Shown in pieces: positions 7,727 through 16,924 of a stretch of DNA of 64,000 nt. Position 1 is the stretch's first letter, and each line of letters begins with the position of its first letter. This stretch comes from an uncultured Bacteroides sp. (GTDB lineage: Bacteria > Bacteroidota > Bacteroidia > Bacteroidales > Bacteroidaceae), in the NCBI GenBank assembly GCA_900552645.1, contig USAN01000002.1:186001-250000 (forward strand), written 5' to 3'. Position numbers and translations under genes: made by a program. The notes beneath the pieces were generated by a model. It worked only from the letters and a program-made list of their open reading frames with translations. It did not search any database and was not told the origin of the DNA.

Positions 7727-9151
7727 TTACTTTATATTGTCTACAAATGAAAATATACGATTCCAACGTATTTTTCCATCAAACAAGCCTCTATCCTGAT
7801 TAAGTGACAACCATACAAATATAGGTTTGCCTACTACATGATCTTCGGGTACGAAACCCCAGAAGCGAGAATCGGCAGAGTTGTGGCGGTTATCGCCCAT
7901 CATCCAGTAATAATCCATCTTGAATGTATACTTATCGGTCTGTTTGCCGTTAATGTATATCTTTCCATCCTTTACTTCGATGGTATTTCCTTCGTATGCA
8001 TGAATAGGACGTTCATACATAGGCAGATTATCAAGAGTAAGGGTTATTGTCTCGCCTTTCTTAGGTATCCATAAAGGACCATAATTATCGGCAGTCCATC
8101 CGGTATTTTTATTAAGCGGATACAATCCTTCGCTATTATTGTTAGGAACAGCTTTTATACTTTCTACCACATCTTTTCTTTTCAGAAGTTCGTCCTTCGC
8201 CTTATATGTAAGAGGCATGTAATATGAATTATTCTCGGCCGAGAAATATGACATATCTTCCTGACTTATTCCAAGTTCGTGAGCCAGATCATCGGGAATA
8301 GGTTTTCTAACCTTTACTTCGTAAGTATACTGTACGTTATCGGGTTCTTTATTTGCCTTACCATCCAGATATACGATCTTGTCTTTTATCTGTAATGTCT
8401 GTCCAGGCAATCCTACGCATCTTTTTACATAGTTTTCGCGACGATCTACGGGGCGATATATTACCTTACCATATTCTGCAGGATGTTCGTCAATATATTT
8501 ACGTCCTATATTATAATAGTAATCATAAACCATTCTTTGCTGTTCAGGATTCATGCCCGACATATCAACGGGGTTTGACAACTCCTTACCTGCCTGATAG
8601 CTTAGTGAATATATGTCACTTGCCGGAACATTTACGGCAACTGTGTCTCCTGCAGGGAAATTGAATACTACGATGTCGTTCAGTTTGACATTGCCCAACC
8701 CCTTTACTCGCTTATAATCCCAATGAGGAAAATCAATATATGATTTAGTATTAACAATTGGAAGAGTATGCTGAGTAAGAGGCATATGAAGTGGCGTCTG
8801 AGGCACACGGGGACCATAGCTCATCTTGCTTACGAACAGATAATCGCCTACCAAAAGAGATTTCTCTAGCGATGAAGATGGAATGACATAGTTTTGAAAG
8901 AAGTAAAGATTTACAAAATATACTGCTACTAAAGCAAATAATATTGCATCTACCCATCCCATTACAGTAAGAACTGTACGGTTCTTTGACTTTTTCCACC
9001 ATGTCCATGGTATCTTGTGAGTGATATATGCATCAAAGATAAACGGAACTACTATTAATCCCAACCAACTCTTTAGCCATATAATAAATGCCAGCCATAG
9101 TGCAAGCACAATGCCAAACTTTATCCATTGTTTACGCGTTGCCTTTATCAT
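7727..9151 (-). CDS. lepB: Signal peptidase I, long form
   Basis: A 474-residue type I signal peptidase, which removes Sec signal peptides at the periplasmic face of the inner membrane. About three hydrophobic N-terminal segments are present (roughly 10-28, 30-42 and 65-85). The nucleophile box is VIPSSSLEKS with Ser near residue 94, the base box YVKRCVGLPG with Lys near 243, and the C-terminal box YYWMMGDNRHNSADSRFWGFVPEDHVVGKP. It is longer than typical LepB because of a roughly 140-residue insertion between the two catalytic boxes and another before the last box. The first codon of the longest frame is TTG; the ATG at 9151, two bases after the dapB stop, is the better start. Its partner downstream is a catalytically degenerate paralogue. 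Confidence 0.95.
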   Translation of the reverse strand: MIKATRKQWIKFGIVLALWLAFIIWLKSWLGLIVVPFIFDAYITHKIPWTWWKKSKNRTVLTVMGWVDAILFALVAVYFVNLYFFQNYVIPSSSLEKSLLVGDYLFVSKMSYGPRVPQTPLHMPLTQHTLPIVNTKSYIDFPHWDYKRVKGLGNVKLNDIVVFNFPAGDTVAVNVPASDIYSLSYQAGKELSNPVDMSGMNPEQQRMVYDYYYNIGRKYIDEHPAEYGKVIYRPVDRRENYVKRCVGLPGQTLQIKDKIVYLDGKANKEPDNVQYTYEVKVRKPIPDDLAHELGISQEDMSYFSAENNSYYMPLTYKAKDELLKRKDVVESIKAVPNNNSEGLYPLNKNTGWTADNYGPLWIPKKGETITLTLDNLPMYERPIHAYEGNTIEVKDGKIYINGKQTDKYTFKMDYYWMMGDNRHNSADSRFWGFVPEDHVVGKPIFVWLSLNQDRGLFDGKIRWNRIFSFVDNIK

Positions 9152-9153
9152 AA

Positions 9154-9909
9154 TCAAAATTGAAATAAATCGTCCATACCCAGAAAACCTTCATGATTAG
9201 CAGTATACTCGGCAGCCAGAACAGCGCCTAATGCAAAACCTTTACGATTCTTTGCATCATGTGTTATGGAAATAGAATCGGCCTCAGATTCATAAGTAAT
9301 AGTATGTATTCCCGGAACCTCGTCGCGGCGAATAGCACTTACTGCTAACTCATTGGCCTGACATTCTGTTGTACCTGTAACTGTACCGTCGGGAGCCTGA
9401 AAAGTACCCATTACCCACTTATTCTTGCGAGAAAGATTATCAAGAATACCTTCTGCCAATGTAATTGCAGTACCACTTGGAGCATCGAGCTTATGAATAT
9501 GATGAGTCTCTACCATAGAAACGTCATAGCTTGGAAAGTTATTCATAATCTTAGCCAAATACTTGTTTACTGCCGAGAAAATAGCAACTCCAAGACTGAA
9601 ATTGGATGCCCAGAAAAGGGTCTTTCCACCGGTATTACATAGATTTCTTATTTCTTCGCCGTGCTTGTCCATCCAACCGGTACTTCCCGATACCAACTTT
9701 ACACCTGCTGAAAAAGTTTTAATGTAGTTATCGTATGCAACCATGGGGTTAGTGAATTCTATTGCTACATCGGCCGACTTGAAACTATCGGAATTAAAAT
9801 CTTCCTGATTGTTAATATCTATAATACTTACGATTTCATGACCACGGGCAATAGCTATCTTTTCGATCTCCTTACCCATCTTTCCATATCCAATTAATGC
9901 TATTTTCAT
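9154..9909 (-). CDS. dapB: 4-hydroxy-tetrahydrodipicolinate reductase
   Basis: Reduces 4-hydroxy-tetrahydrodipicolinate in the lysine/diaminopimelate pathway, supplying peptidoglycan. From the chosen start it has 251 residues: MKIALIGYGKMGKEI (NAD(P)H-binding glycine motif), VSGSTGW, ETHHIHKLDAPSGTA with the family Lys and substrate-binding residues, and HDAKNRKGFALGAV near the end. The open frame extends 14 codons further upstream, but a -7 box TATCTTTG sits at 9940-9933 inside that extension and the family consensus begins at this Met, so the start is placed at 9909. First gene of the run dapB-lepB-lepB-like-wbqC. Confidence 0.96.
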   Translation of the reverse strand: MKIALIGYGKMGKEIEKIAIARGHEIVSIIDINNQEDFNSDSFKSADVAIEFTNPMVAYDNYIKTFSAGVKLVSGSTGWMDKHGEEIRNLCNTGGKTLFWASNFSLGVAIFSAVNKYLAKIMNNFPSYDVSMVETHHIHKLDAPSGTAITLAEGILDNLSRKNKWVMGTFQAPDGTVTGTTECQANELAVSAIRRDEVPGIHTITYESEADSISITHDAKNRKGFALGAVLAAEYTANHEGFLGMDDLFQF

Positions 9910-9932
9910 TGTTTGTATATATATTTTTGCTA

Positions 9933-9940
9933 CAAAGATA
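9933..9940 (-). promoter_or_regulatory. -7 box TATCTTTG for dapB operon
   Basis: Perfect TAnnTTTG match on the minus strand, about 24 bp upstream of the dapB ATG. It decides the dapB start. Confidence 0.65.
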
Positions 9941-9961
9941 ACTATTTTCACTATAAACCAT

Positions 9962-9969
9962 TATTTTTG
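9962..9969 (+). promoter_or_regulatory. -7 box TATTTTTG for DUF2851 gene
   Basis: TAnnTTTG match 24 bp upstream of the ATG at 9994; divergent with the dapB promoter. Confidence 0.6.
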
Positions 9970-9993
9970 TTATAGATTTACACCTCATTAACA

Positions 9994-11265
9994 ATGGAGA
10001 CACTACTACAATACACCTGGAAACATAAAATATTTCCATTAAGCGAGTTAACTACCGACAAAGGAGATATAGTCGAAATAATTGATCCTGGACTTACAAA
10101 TAAAAATGCCGGGCCGGATTTTTTCAATGCAAAGATAAAGATAAATGGAGTATTATGGGTGGGAAATGTCGAGATACACCAATATTCATCAGACTGGTAC
10201 AGACATCAACACTGTAATGACAAAATATACGACTCGGTAATACTGCATGTAGCCGAGACTATAGACCATGATATAACAAGAACAGACGGAGAGCCAATAC
10301 CACAATTAGAGCTTAAATGTCCGGAGTTTGTAAAGAACAACTATCAATATCTTCTGAAATGCGACTCATATCCTCCATGCCATAAAATAATATCAGCAAT
10401 TCCAAAAATTATAATTCATTCGTGGATGAATGCTTTGCAGACCGAACGTCTTCAACAGCGTACAGAACTGTTAAATGAGAGAGTAAGAAGATGTAATGGT
10501 AACTGGGAAGATGCTCTATTTATAACACTTGCTCGTAATTTTGGGTTCGGATTGAACGGAGACGCTTTCGAACATTGGGCAAATAACATACCCCTAAGGG
10601 CAATAGACAAACATCGAAATGACCTATTTCAGATAGAATCGTTTTTCTTTGGAATGGCAGGGATACTTGACGAAGAAAAGAACGATGAATACTTCTGCAA
10701 ACTAAAGAAAGAGTATGCTTACCTTAGTCGTAAGTTTGAACTGAAAGCTATAGATTCGTCACTATGGAAATTCTTACGACTAAGGCCCAACAACTTTCCA
10801 CACGTAAGAATTGCTCAGTTGGCCTATATATATTACAATTCGCAAAGTATGTTGTCTAAAATACTGGAAGCTCAGTCTATAAGAGATATTAAAGAGATAT
10901 TGAAGGGAGGAACATCCACCTACTGGCTTACTCATTATACCTTTGCAGGAACATCGGCCAGCCGTACTAAAACTTTAAGTAATTCTACACTCGAATTGCT
11001 TATAATAAACACTATATCTACATTCCTGTATGCTTATGGCGAACATAGAGGAAATGAAAAATACTGCGAAAGAGCCGTGAAATTACTTGAAGAAATAAAA
11101 CCTGAGTATAATCATATAATCCGACAGTGGGAACAGTGTGGGCTTAAAGCACAGCATGCAGGTGACAGCCAGGCACTTATACAATTAAAAAAAGAGTATT
11201 GCGACAAAAAGAAATGCCTGTACTGCAGGATAGGATACGAGTATCTTAAGAATAAGCGTGAATGA
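9994..11265 (+). CDS. DUF2851 family protein
   Basis: A 423-residue protein matching the Bacteroidetes DUF2851 family, recognised by the N-terminal half: METLLQYTWKHKIFP, then DPGLTNKNAGPDFFNAKI, GNVEIHQYSSDWYRHQH and YDSVILHVAE. The pattern GPDFFNAKIK...GNVEIH, with conserved Asp/Glu/His residues, has the look of a nuclease-like acidic site, but this is my inference and the biochemical function is unknown. A C-terminal region carries a Cys cluster (CDKKKCLYCRIG). Soluble, cytoplasmic. It is transcribed divergently from dapB and converges with dprA. Confidence 0.88.
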   Translation: METLLQYTWKHKIFPLSELTTDKGDIVEIIDPGLTNKNAGPDFFNAKIKINGVLWVGNVEIHQYSSDWYRHQHCNDKIYDSVILHVAETIDHDITRTDGEPIPQLELKCPEFVKNNYQYLLKCDSYPPCHKIISAIPKIIIHSWMNALQTERLQQRTELLNERVRRCNGNWEDALFITLARNFGFGLNGDAFEHWANNIPLRAIDKHRNDLFQIESFFFGMAGILDEEKNDEYFCKLKKEYAYLSRKFELKAIDSSLWKFLRLRPNNFPHVRIAQLAYIYYNSQSMLSKILEAQSIRDIKEILKGGTSTYWLTHYTFAGTSASRTKTLSNSTLELLIINTISTFLYAYGEHRGNEKYCERAVKLLEEIKPEYNHIIRQWEQCGLKAQHAGDSQALIQLKKEYCDKKKCLYCRIGYEYLKNKRE

Positions 11266-11420
11266 TATTTGACATTACAGGATATAATATTCACAACGTA
11301 ACACACTGACAACAAACCAATTACCCAGCACTGTGAAATTGTGGAATATATTTTTTATAAATTATATTTGTAGGTTATATTAAGAATTTACTCTATTAAG
11401 CAATTTCACTATAACAGATT

Positions 11421-12533
11421 TTACTGTAATAGTTTATATACGCCTCCGGCCAAAGCACGAACTATTCCTTTCATCTCCATCTCGAACAGGATACAATTAA
11501 GTCTGTTTATTGCAATATTACACTCTACGACTATTATATTAATCTGTATTCCATCAGGATACTTTCTCAGAAAAGATACTATTGACTGTTCCTCTGCCGA
11601 GAGATCGGGAAAAAGTTCACGTTGAACTACCGGTTTATCATTATCAGACTTGCACCATCCCATAATATTAACAAATTCATCAGCTGTATTTATTAATGCA
11701 GCCTTGTTCCTGCGTATAAGATCATTACAACCCTTGGAATATTCATCGTTTATCCTTCCGGGAAAAGCAAAGCAGTCACGATTGTAACTCTCGGCAATAT
11801 CGGCCGTTATAAGTGCTCCTCCCTTGGAAGCCGATTCGACTACAATAGTGGCATCGCAAATTCCGGCAACTATACGATTTCTCTTTATAAAATTCTGCCT
11901 ATCAGGATTTGTTTCGCTCATGAACTCGGTAAGCAGACCGCCATTATCCAACATTTCTACAGCTGTTTTTCTATGAGCGGCAGGATATATTCTATCCAGG
12001 CCATGAGCCAAAACTCCAATTGTAGGTATACAATTCTGCAATGCGGCCCTATGTGCATGAATATCTATGCCATAAGCAAGTCCGCTTACAATAATTATAT
12101 CGGGACATAAAACAGTTAATTCGGATATAAACTTGCTGCATATTTCTTGTCCGTAAGCAGTAGCATGTCTGGTTCCTACCAAATTTATCATATGTGCTGC
12201 ATTAAGGTTGGCATTACCTCTATAAAAAAGTGCTATCGGTGCATCATCACACTCACGCAACCTTGATGGATAGTCGGAATCTTTTATTGTAATGCACCTT
12301 ATTTGATTCTTATCTGCAAACTTAAGCTCTTTCTCTGCTCTGTCAAATGCTTCGCTACAGTCTAATGCTTTTACAAGCTTTTCGGATGCTCCCTTCACTA
12401 ATGAAGGTAATTGAGTACGATTTCTGAACACCTCTTCGGCACTTCCCAGTTCCTTTATTAAATTACAGGCTCCAATAGAACCTAATCCACTTATTTTGGT
12501 AAGTGCAAGTGTATATATTTCTGTATCTCTCAT
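11421..12533 (-). CDS. dprA: DNA-processing protein DprA
   Basis: A 370-residue DprA/Smf protein that binds single-stranded DNA and loads RecA during natural transformation. Domains: an N-terminal SAM/helix-hairpin-helix-like region (about 1-70, ISGLGSIGACNLI), the Rossmann-like core (about 75-290) with VGTRHATAYG, VSGLAYGIDIHAHRAAL, GVLAHGLDRIYPAAH, the GALITADIA segment and FPGRINDEYSKGCNDLIR, and a C-terminal winged helix (about 305-370). Full family length. Located 5' of nothing obviously related to competence; convergent with the DUF2851 gene. Confidence 0.96.
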   Translation of the reverse strand: MRDTEIYTLALTKISGLGSIGACNLIKELGSAEEVFRNRTQLPSLVKGASEKLVKALDCSEAFDRAEKELKFADKNQIRCITIKDSDYPSRLRECDDAPIALFYRGNANLNAAHMINLVGTRHATAYGQEICSKFISELTVLCPDIIIVSGLAYGIDIHAHRAALQNCIPTIGVLAHGLDRIYPAAHRKTAVEMLDNGGLLTEFMSETNPDRQNFIKRNRIVAGICDATIVVESASKGGALITADIAESYNRDCFAFPGRINDEYSKGCNDLIRRNKAALINTADEFVNIMGWCKSDNDKPVVQRELFPDLSAEEQSIVSFLRKYPDGIQINIIVVECNIAINRLNCILFEMEMKGIVRALAGGVYKLLQ

Positions 12534-12580
12534 AATGTTGTAGTATTTGTAGTATTTATATCATAGTTTATGCAGAAGTT

Positions 12581-12982
12581 CTATAAATAAGGAGAAAAAG
12601 TTTCATCGAATAGAGTACTGACGGAAAGTTTACCGTTTATTACGCAAACCGTCTCGACCGTCGACTTTATAACGAGTTTCATATCCGACTTACGGAATAT
12701 ATCCTGATAAAACATATATTTAATTCCATCCTTCTTAATATATAATTTCGAGATAAATTCATCACCACTTTTCAAAGGAGTCTTGAAGGCCATTGTAAGA
12801 CGAGCCACTACAGGATCTATTCCCTCTTCATGTAGCCGTGCAAAAGAAAGGCCTATAGAAGTTAGAAACTCATGACGTGTATGTTCAAGATAATGCTGAT
12901 AGTTGGCATTGTTTACAATACCTTGAAGATCGCATTCATAATCACGAACCTTCATTTCGAGTTCATAAATATACTTTTCCAT
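12581..12982 (-). CDS. Acyl-CoA thioesterase, hotdog fold (YbgC / 4-hydroxybenzoyl-CoA thioesterase type)
   Basis: A 133-residue single hotdog domain. The active-site loop reads YECDLQGIVNNANYQHYLEHTRHEFL split across residues about 14-40, with the catalytic Asp followed by the G-I-V and the Tyr/Glu/Arg helix typical of YbgC-like thioesterases. It would hydrolyse acyl-CoA thioesters in the cytoplasm; the substrate is unknown. The frame extends five codons upstream (MYICC), but a TATATTTG motif at 12994-12987 and family length favour the Met at 12982. It follows the glycosyltransferase gene by 49 bp on the same strand. Confidence 0.88.
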   Translation of the reverse strand: MEKYIYELEMKVRDYECDLQGIVNNANYQHYLEHTRHEFLTSIGLSFARLHEEGIDPVVARLTMAFKTPLKSGDEFISKLYIKKDGIKYMFYQDIFRKSDMKLVIKSTVETVCVINGKLSVSTLFDETFSPYL

Positions 12983-13031
12983 ACAGCAAATATACAAGAA
13001 AAATCAGTTTCCTTATATATTAAAACAATAA

Positions 13032-14168
13032 TCAATTCATATTTATGAATCTCAGTATTCTTGCTCTATTCTTTGAGATATGGCGTTCTATATTTAACTG
13101 TCGGGGTTTTAACAATGGCAGAATACGATATTCTGATTTTTTTGCCCATGTTTGGAACTCTTTGTTTTCCTGATAATCGTTTAAGGAACCAACAAGTTTA
13201 TCAAAATCAAATTCTTTGCTTACCACTCCCGCCCCGATAGCTTCGGCATCATAAGCGTTACAGTCTTGCTCTATATGTGCCGGTACCATCAATACAGGTT
13301 TACCCAAATATATTGCTTCACATACTGACTCAAAGCCTGCAGTAGTTGCATATGCCCTACATGATGCCATTTTATCGAGAAAAGCTTTGTCGTCTATCTG
13401 TTTAAAGAGAAGATTTTCATCTTCAATCAGTTCATCGGGTTCGTTTTTCTTATCCCAAAAAAAGCACATACTTATTTGTGGATTTGCGCTATGATATTCT
13501 CTCACTTCATCTGCAAATCCGGGATTTACCATGTATCCAAGAATAAAATCACTCTTTGATGGATTTAGTTTTAGTACTTCTCGGCGCAGCAAAGGAGGTA
13601 CAACCGATATTTTCAATGATTCATCCGACTCCATTTCATGAAATGAAAGAGCCAGACGCCGTGAACAACCAATACTTGTCATGCGTGAAAAGAAGTTCAA
13701 CAATAAAAGGTTTCTTCTTTTAATATGGGAAATATTAAAATCCTTATGAAGAAATAGATATTGATGACCTATACAGTAACAAGGTATACCGGGAGCAAAT
13801 AACCCATAAGCAAAGCCGCATAAGAGTTCGTAAAAGTTCACTACTATATCGGCTTTTGTATTATTTATACGACTGTTTATAAATGAAACACTCTTTATAT
13901 ATTGAGGTAAGCAATGCAAATTATAAACTACCGACCTGAATATGCTATTACGTTTATGATTTGATGAAGGAAGAAAATTTGGACTTAAGAACATCTTTAC
14001 AGGAACTCCTGCCTCTTTCTCAAAAAAAGGCGGCAAGCTTCTATTGGCACTCTTTCCCACAAGCATTTCAACTACCTCATGACCCTTTGAAGTAAGGAAG
14101 TCCTTTAATGTAAGAGCTTGCGTCAGGTGTCCTCTACCTTCTCCTTGTATAATAAACAGATATCTCAT
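13032..14168 (-). CDS. Glycosyltransferase, GT-B fold (MurG/UGT-like)
   Basis: A 378-residue GT-B protein. The N-terminal IIQGEGRGHLTQALTLKDFL is the glycine-rich first loop of MurG-like transferases. The C-terminal half has TTAGFESVCEAIYLGKPVLMVPAHIEQDCNAYDAEAIGAG, broken by short insertions; the E-x-x-x-x-G-K-P and E-Q...N-A elements form the nucleotide-sugar site. The start overlaps the stop of the LpxH-like phosphoesterase by 4 bp (ATGA), so the two proteins probably act in one pathway, perhaps on a glycolipid precursor at the inner membrane. Acceptor and sugar donor are unknown. Confidence 0.88.
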   Translation of the reverse strand: MRYLFIIQGEGRGHLTQALTLKDFLTSKGHEVVEMLVGKSANRSLPPFFEKEAGVPVKMFLSPNFLPSSNHKRNSIFRSVVYNLHCLPQYIKSVSFINSRINNTKADIVVNFYELLCGFAYGLFAPGIPCYCIGHQYLFLHKDFNISHIKRRNLLLLNFFSRMTSIGCSRRLALSFHEMESDESLKISVVPPLLRREVLKLNPSKSDFILGYMVNPGFADEVREYHSANPQISMCFFWDKKNEPDELIEDENLLFKQIDDKAFLDKMASCRAYATTAGFESVCEAIYLGKPVLMVPAHIEQDCNAYDAEAIGAGVVSKEFDFDKLVGSLNDYQENKEFQTWAKKSEYRILPLLKPRQLNIERHISKNRARILRFINMN

Positions 14169-14986
14169 ACGCTCAATCTATATATTGCCTTATCTTCATT
14201 ATCATTTATACTACCATATTTATCTTCGCTATAAGTTTCTACTATCCAGTTACCTTCATCATCTTCAAAAAGAGCGCTCATACTCTCTACCCAGTCGCCC
14301 GAATTCATGTAGTGTACTCCCTGAAATACTTCATTTGATGCCTGATGTATATGTCCACATATTACACCATCAAAGTTTCGAATTCTGGCAAGATTTACAA
14401 GACTGTTCCTGAAATCGGATATATAATTAACAGCACCTTTAACCTGATGTTTTATTTTCTGAGAAAGTGAGTAATATGGCTTATTTCTCCATGCACGATA
14501 TTTATTGTAATACTTATTAATATGAAGTAATGCAGTATAAGCATAATCTCCCAATATTGAAAGATATTTGAAATTAGTTGTTATGGTATCGAACAAATCA
14601 CCATGTGTAACATAGTACCTCATGCCATTACTTATCAGAACATAATCCATTACAATAGATAATTTTCCGAAATTAAATGGTATAAGCTTATCGAGGAAAT
14701 CATCATGGTTACCTCTAACAAGAATAATTTCCGTATTACAGTTTTCCATCATTTTCATTAAAACACGAAAAAACAGAGTATGTTCGGGATTCCAGTGCTT
14801 ATGACTCTTTTTTAACTGCCAACCATCAATAATATCGCCATTAAGTATCAACTTATCGCAATCTATACTCTTTAACAGATTGATTACCTCTCTCGATTTA
14901 GAATATTCCGATCCTAAATGAATATCAGACAATATAACTGTTTTATAATGTCTGCGATTTTGTGTTTCCATCTTTATTTTCATCAT
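14165..14986 (-). CDS. Metallophosphoesterase, LpxH-like (UDP-2,3-diacylglucosamine diphosphatase family)
   Basis: A 273-residue calcineurin-like phosphoesterase with the complete metal-binding set: SDIHLGS (D-x-H), NGDIIDGWQLKKSHKHWN (G-D), VRGNHDDFLD (G-N-H-D), VTHGDLFD and CGHIHQAS (G-H-x-H). The layout with a long helical insertion between the GNHD and GHIH blocks is that of LpxH-related pyrophosphatases, which cleave UDP-diacylglucosamine in lipid A synthesis. Translationally coupled to the glycosyltransferase. Whether it is the lipid A enzyme or a paralogue for another glycolipid cannot be told from one window. Confidence 0.85.
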   Translation of the reverse strand: MMKIKMETQNRRHYKTVILSDIHLGSEYSKSREVINLLKSIDCDKLILNGDIIDGWQLKKSHKHWNPEHTLFFRVLMKMMENCNTEIILVRGNHDDFLDKLIPFNFGKLSIVMDYVLISNGMRYYVTHGDLFDTITTNFKYLSILGDYAYTALLHINKYYNKYRAWRNKPYYSLSQKIKHQVKGAVNYISDFRNSLVNLARIRNFDGVICGHIHQASNEVFQGVHYMNSGDWVESMSALFEDDEGNWIVETYSEDKYGSINDNEDKAIYRLSV

Positions 14987-15102
14987 AATACAAATATCAC
15001 ATTGACATATTTCAATAAATATACAACGTGAATAATATTGTATTACAGTATAAAATATTTATTTATATTGCTATAAACCTACTATAATGTGAATAAAAGA
15101 GA

Positions 15103-15110
15103 TATATTTG
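15103..15110 (+). promoter_or_regulatory. -7 box TATATTTG for dus
   Basis: Perfect TAnnTTTG, 30 bp before the ATG at 15141. Confidence 0.6.
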
Positions 15111-15140
15111 TTATATACTAAAACAAACTTTATATAATAG

Positions 15141-16073
15141 ATGATTAAAATATATTCTGCGCCTTTGCAAGGCTATACTGATGCCGCATGGCGTAATGCT
15201 CACGAGACTATTTTTGGAGGAGTTGATGCTTATTTCTCTCCTTTCGTCAGAATAGAGAGAGGAGAATTCAGAAATAAGGATATAAAAGACATTGAACCTC
15301 TAAACAATAAAGTGATGCATTTTGTGCCTCAAATAATTGCATCGGAAGAAGATGAATTAAGAAGACTTACAGACTTGGTTATCGAGAAAGGATATAATGA
15401 GATTGATATAAATATGGGATGTCCTTTCCCTTTGATTACAAGAAAATACAAAGGCTGTGGTATACTGCCGTATCCTGATAAGGTAAGAGCCATTATGAAT
15501 GTAATGCAAGATTATAAAGGAATAGAGTTTTCAGTAAAGATGAGGCTTGGACTTGAGGACAAAGATGAATGGAAGAATATACTCCCAATACTTAATGATA
15601 CTCATCTAAAATCTGTAACACTTCATCCGCGTATTGGGCGTCAACAATACAAAGGAGATGTAGATATGGATAGTTTTGCCTCGTTCTATGATGAATGTAA
15701 GCTACCTCTTATCTATAATGGAGATATTAAAAAAATTGACGATATAGAGAAAATATCAAAAGAATTTCCTTTACTTGATGGAATTATGATAGGACGTGGA
15801 CTATTAGCAAATCCATCTCTGGCCTATGAATACAAAAATGGCATAAATATGCCTGATAAAGAACTTTATAATAAGATTATTGAAATGCATTCGTTTTTAT
15901 TTGATTACTACAGCAATACTCTTCAAGGAGAAAGTCAGATACTTAACAAAATGAAGACATTTTGGGAGTATCTTCTTCCGGATATGGATAAGAAAATACA
16001 TAAAGCTATAAAAAAGAGTTCTTCATTAAATAAATATCTTACAGAAATCAGATTTCTTAAAAATTTATACTAA
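15141..16073 (+). CDS. tRNA-dihydrouridine synthase family protein
   Basis: A 310-residue flavoenzyme of the Dus family that reduces uridine in tRNA D-loops using FMN and NADPH. Seen: the N-terminal YSAPLQGYTDAAWR (FMN loop), DINMGCPFPLITRKYKGCGIL with the catalytic Cys of N-M-G-C-P, FSVKMRLGLED, LHPRIGRQQYKG, IYNGDIKKID and GIMIGRGLLANPSL (phosphate-binding strand). Slightly divergent from DusA/B/C at the GCP loop, so a subfamily is not assigned. Single-gene transcript with its own promoter and a strong terminator. Confidence 0.92.
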   Translation: MIKIYSAPLQGYTDAAWRNAHETIFGGVDAYFSPFVRIERGEFRNKDIKDIEPLNNKVMHFVPQIIASEEDELRRLTDLVIEKGYNEIDINMGCPFPLITRKYKGCGILPYPDKVRAIMNVMQDYKGIEFSVKMRLGLEDKDEWKNILPILNDTHLKSVTLHPRIGRQQYKGDVDMDSFASFYDECKLPLIYNGDIKKIDDIEKISKEFPLLDGIMIGRGLLANPSLAYEYKNGINMPDKELYNKIIEMHSFLFDYYSNTLQGESQILNKMKTFWEYLLPDMDKKIHKAIKKSSSLNKYLTEIRFLKNLY

Positions 16074-16096
16074 TATCTTTTTATATAAAATTAAAA

Positions 16097-16127
16097 AGGG
16101 TGTCGTTTTAATATTAACGACACCCTT
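16097..16127. terminator. Bidirectional terminator between dus and frdB
   Basis: 12-bp stem AAGGGTGTCGTT (16097-16108) with its complement at 16116-16127, 7-nt loop, A/T-rich flanks on both sides; the two genes converge here. Confidence 0.88.
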
Positions 16128-16148
16128 AATTATAAAATCTATCTTAAA

Positions 16149-16904
16149 TTAGTCTTCAAGTTTAGCACATATAAACTCGCGGTTAAGACGAGCTATATTA
16201 CTTATAGATACACACTTAGGACACTCTGCCTCACAAGCACGTGTGTTAGTACAGTTACCAAATCCAAGTTCATCCATCTTGCTTAACATTGCTTTAGCAC
16301 GACGAGCTGCTTCTACTTTACCTTGTGGAAGAAGAGCAAGCTGACTTACTTTAGCAGAAACAAACAACATAGCCGAACCATTCTTACATGCAGCTACACA
16401 AGCACCACAACCAATGCAAGCAGCCGCATCCATAGCTTCTTCGGCTATAGGTTGAGGAATAGGTATTGCATTTGCGTCAGGTACACCTCCAGTATTGATT
16501 GATACATAACCACCAGCCTGCATAATCTTATCGTAAGCGCCACGGTCAACCATCAAGTCACGAATGATAGGAAAACCTGCCGAACGCCATGGCTCAACAG
16601 TAATAGTATCTCCATCTTTAAAACGACGCATGTAAATCTGACAAGTAGTAGCACCTGTTGCAGGTCCGTGAGGATGACCATTAATATATAATGAGCACAT
16701 ACCACATATACCTTCACGACAGTCATGATCGAATACAACCGGCTCTTTGCCATCTTCAATGATCTGTTCGTTCAATATATCCATCATTTCCAGGAATGAA
16801 GTATCACCTGGAATATCTTTCATTTGGAAGGTGTCGAAATGTCCTTTATCCTTTGGACTTTTTTGACGCCATACTTTCAATGTGAAACTTATATTTTTAT
16901 CCAT
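16149..16904 (-). CDS. frdB: Fumarate reductase / succinate dehydrogenase iron-sulfur subunit
   Basis: A 251-residue subunit carrying three Fe-S clusters. N-terminal 2Fe-2S ferredoxin domain: DCREGICGMCSLYING with a later C in GATTCQIY. C-terminal clusters: CIGCGACVAACKNG and CTNTRACEAECPKC. It passes electrons between the membrane cytochrome b and the flavoprotein; in anaerobic Bacteroidales the complex works mainly as menaquinol:fumarate reductase, yielding succinate. Last gene of the frdCAB operon, 20 bp after frdA. Confidence 0.97.
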   Translation of the reverse strand: MDKNISFTLKVWRQKSPKDKGHFDTFQMKDIPGDTSFLEMMDILNEQIIEDGKEPVVFDHDCREGICGMCSLYINGHPHGPATGATTCQIYMRRFKDGDTITVEPWRSAGFPIIRDLMVDRGAYDKIMQAGGYVSINTGGVPDANAIPIPQPIAEEAMDAAACIGCGACVAACKNGSAMLFVSAKVSQLALLPQGKVEAARRAKAMLSKMDELGFGNCTNTRACEAECPKCVSISNIARLNREFICAKLED

Positions 16905-16924
16905 GATTTCTATTCAATTAATAA

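Noticed and set aside
11266..11420. A terminator or small RNA between the DUF2851 gene and dprA
   Set aside because: No stem of useful length was found in this gap.
12987..12994. TATATTTG as promoter giving a leaderless thioesterase mRNA
   Set aside because: It lies only 5 bp from the chosen ATG, and the gene is probably co-transcribed with the glycosyltransferase; kept only as a hint for the start.
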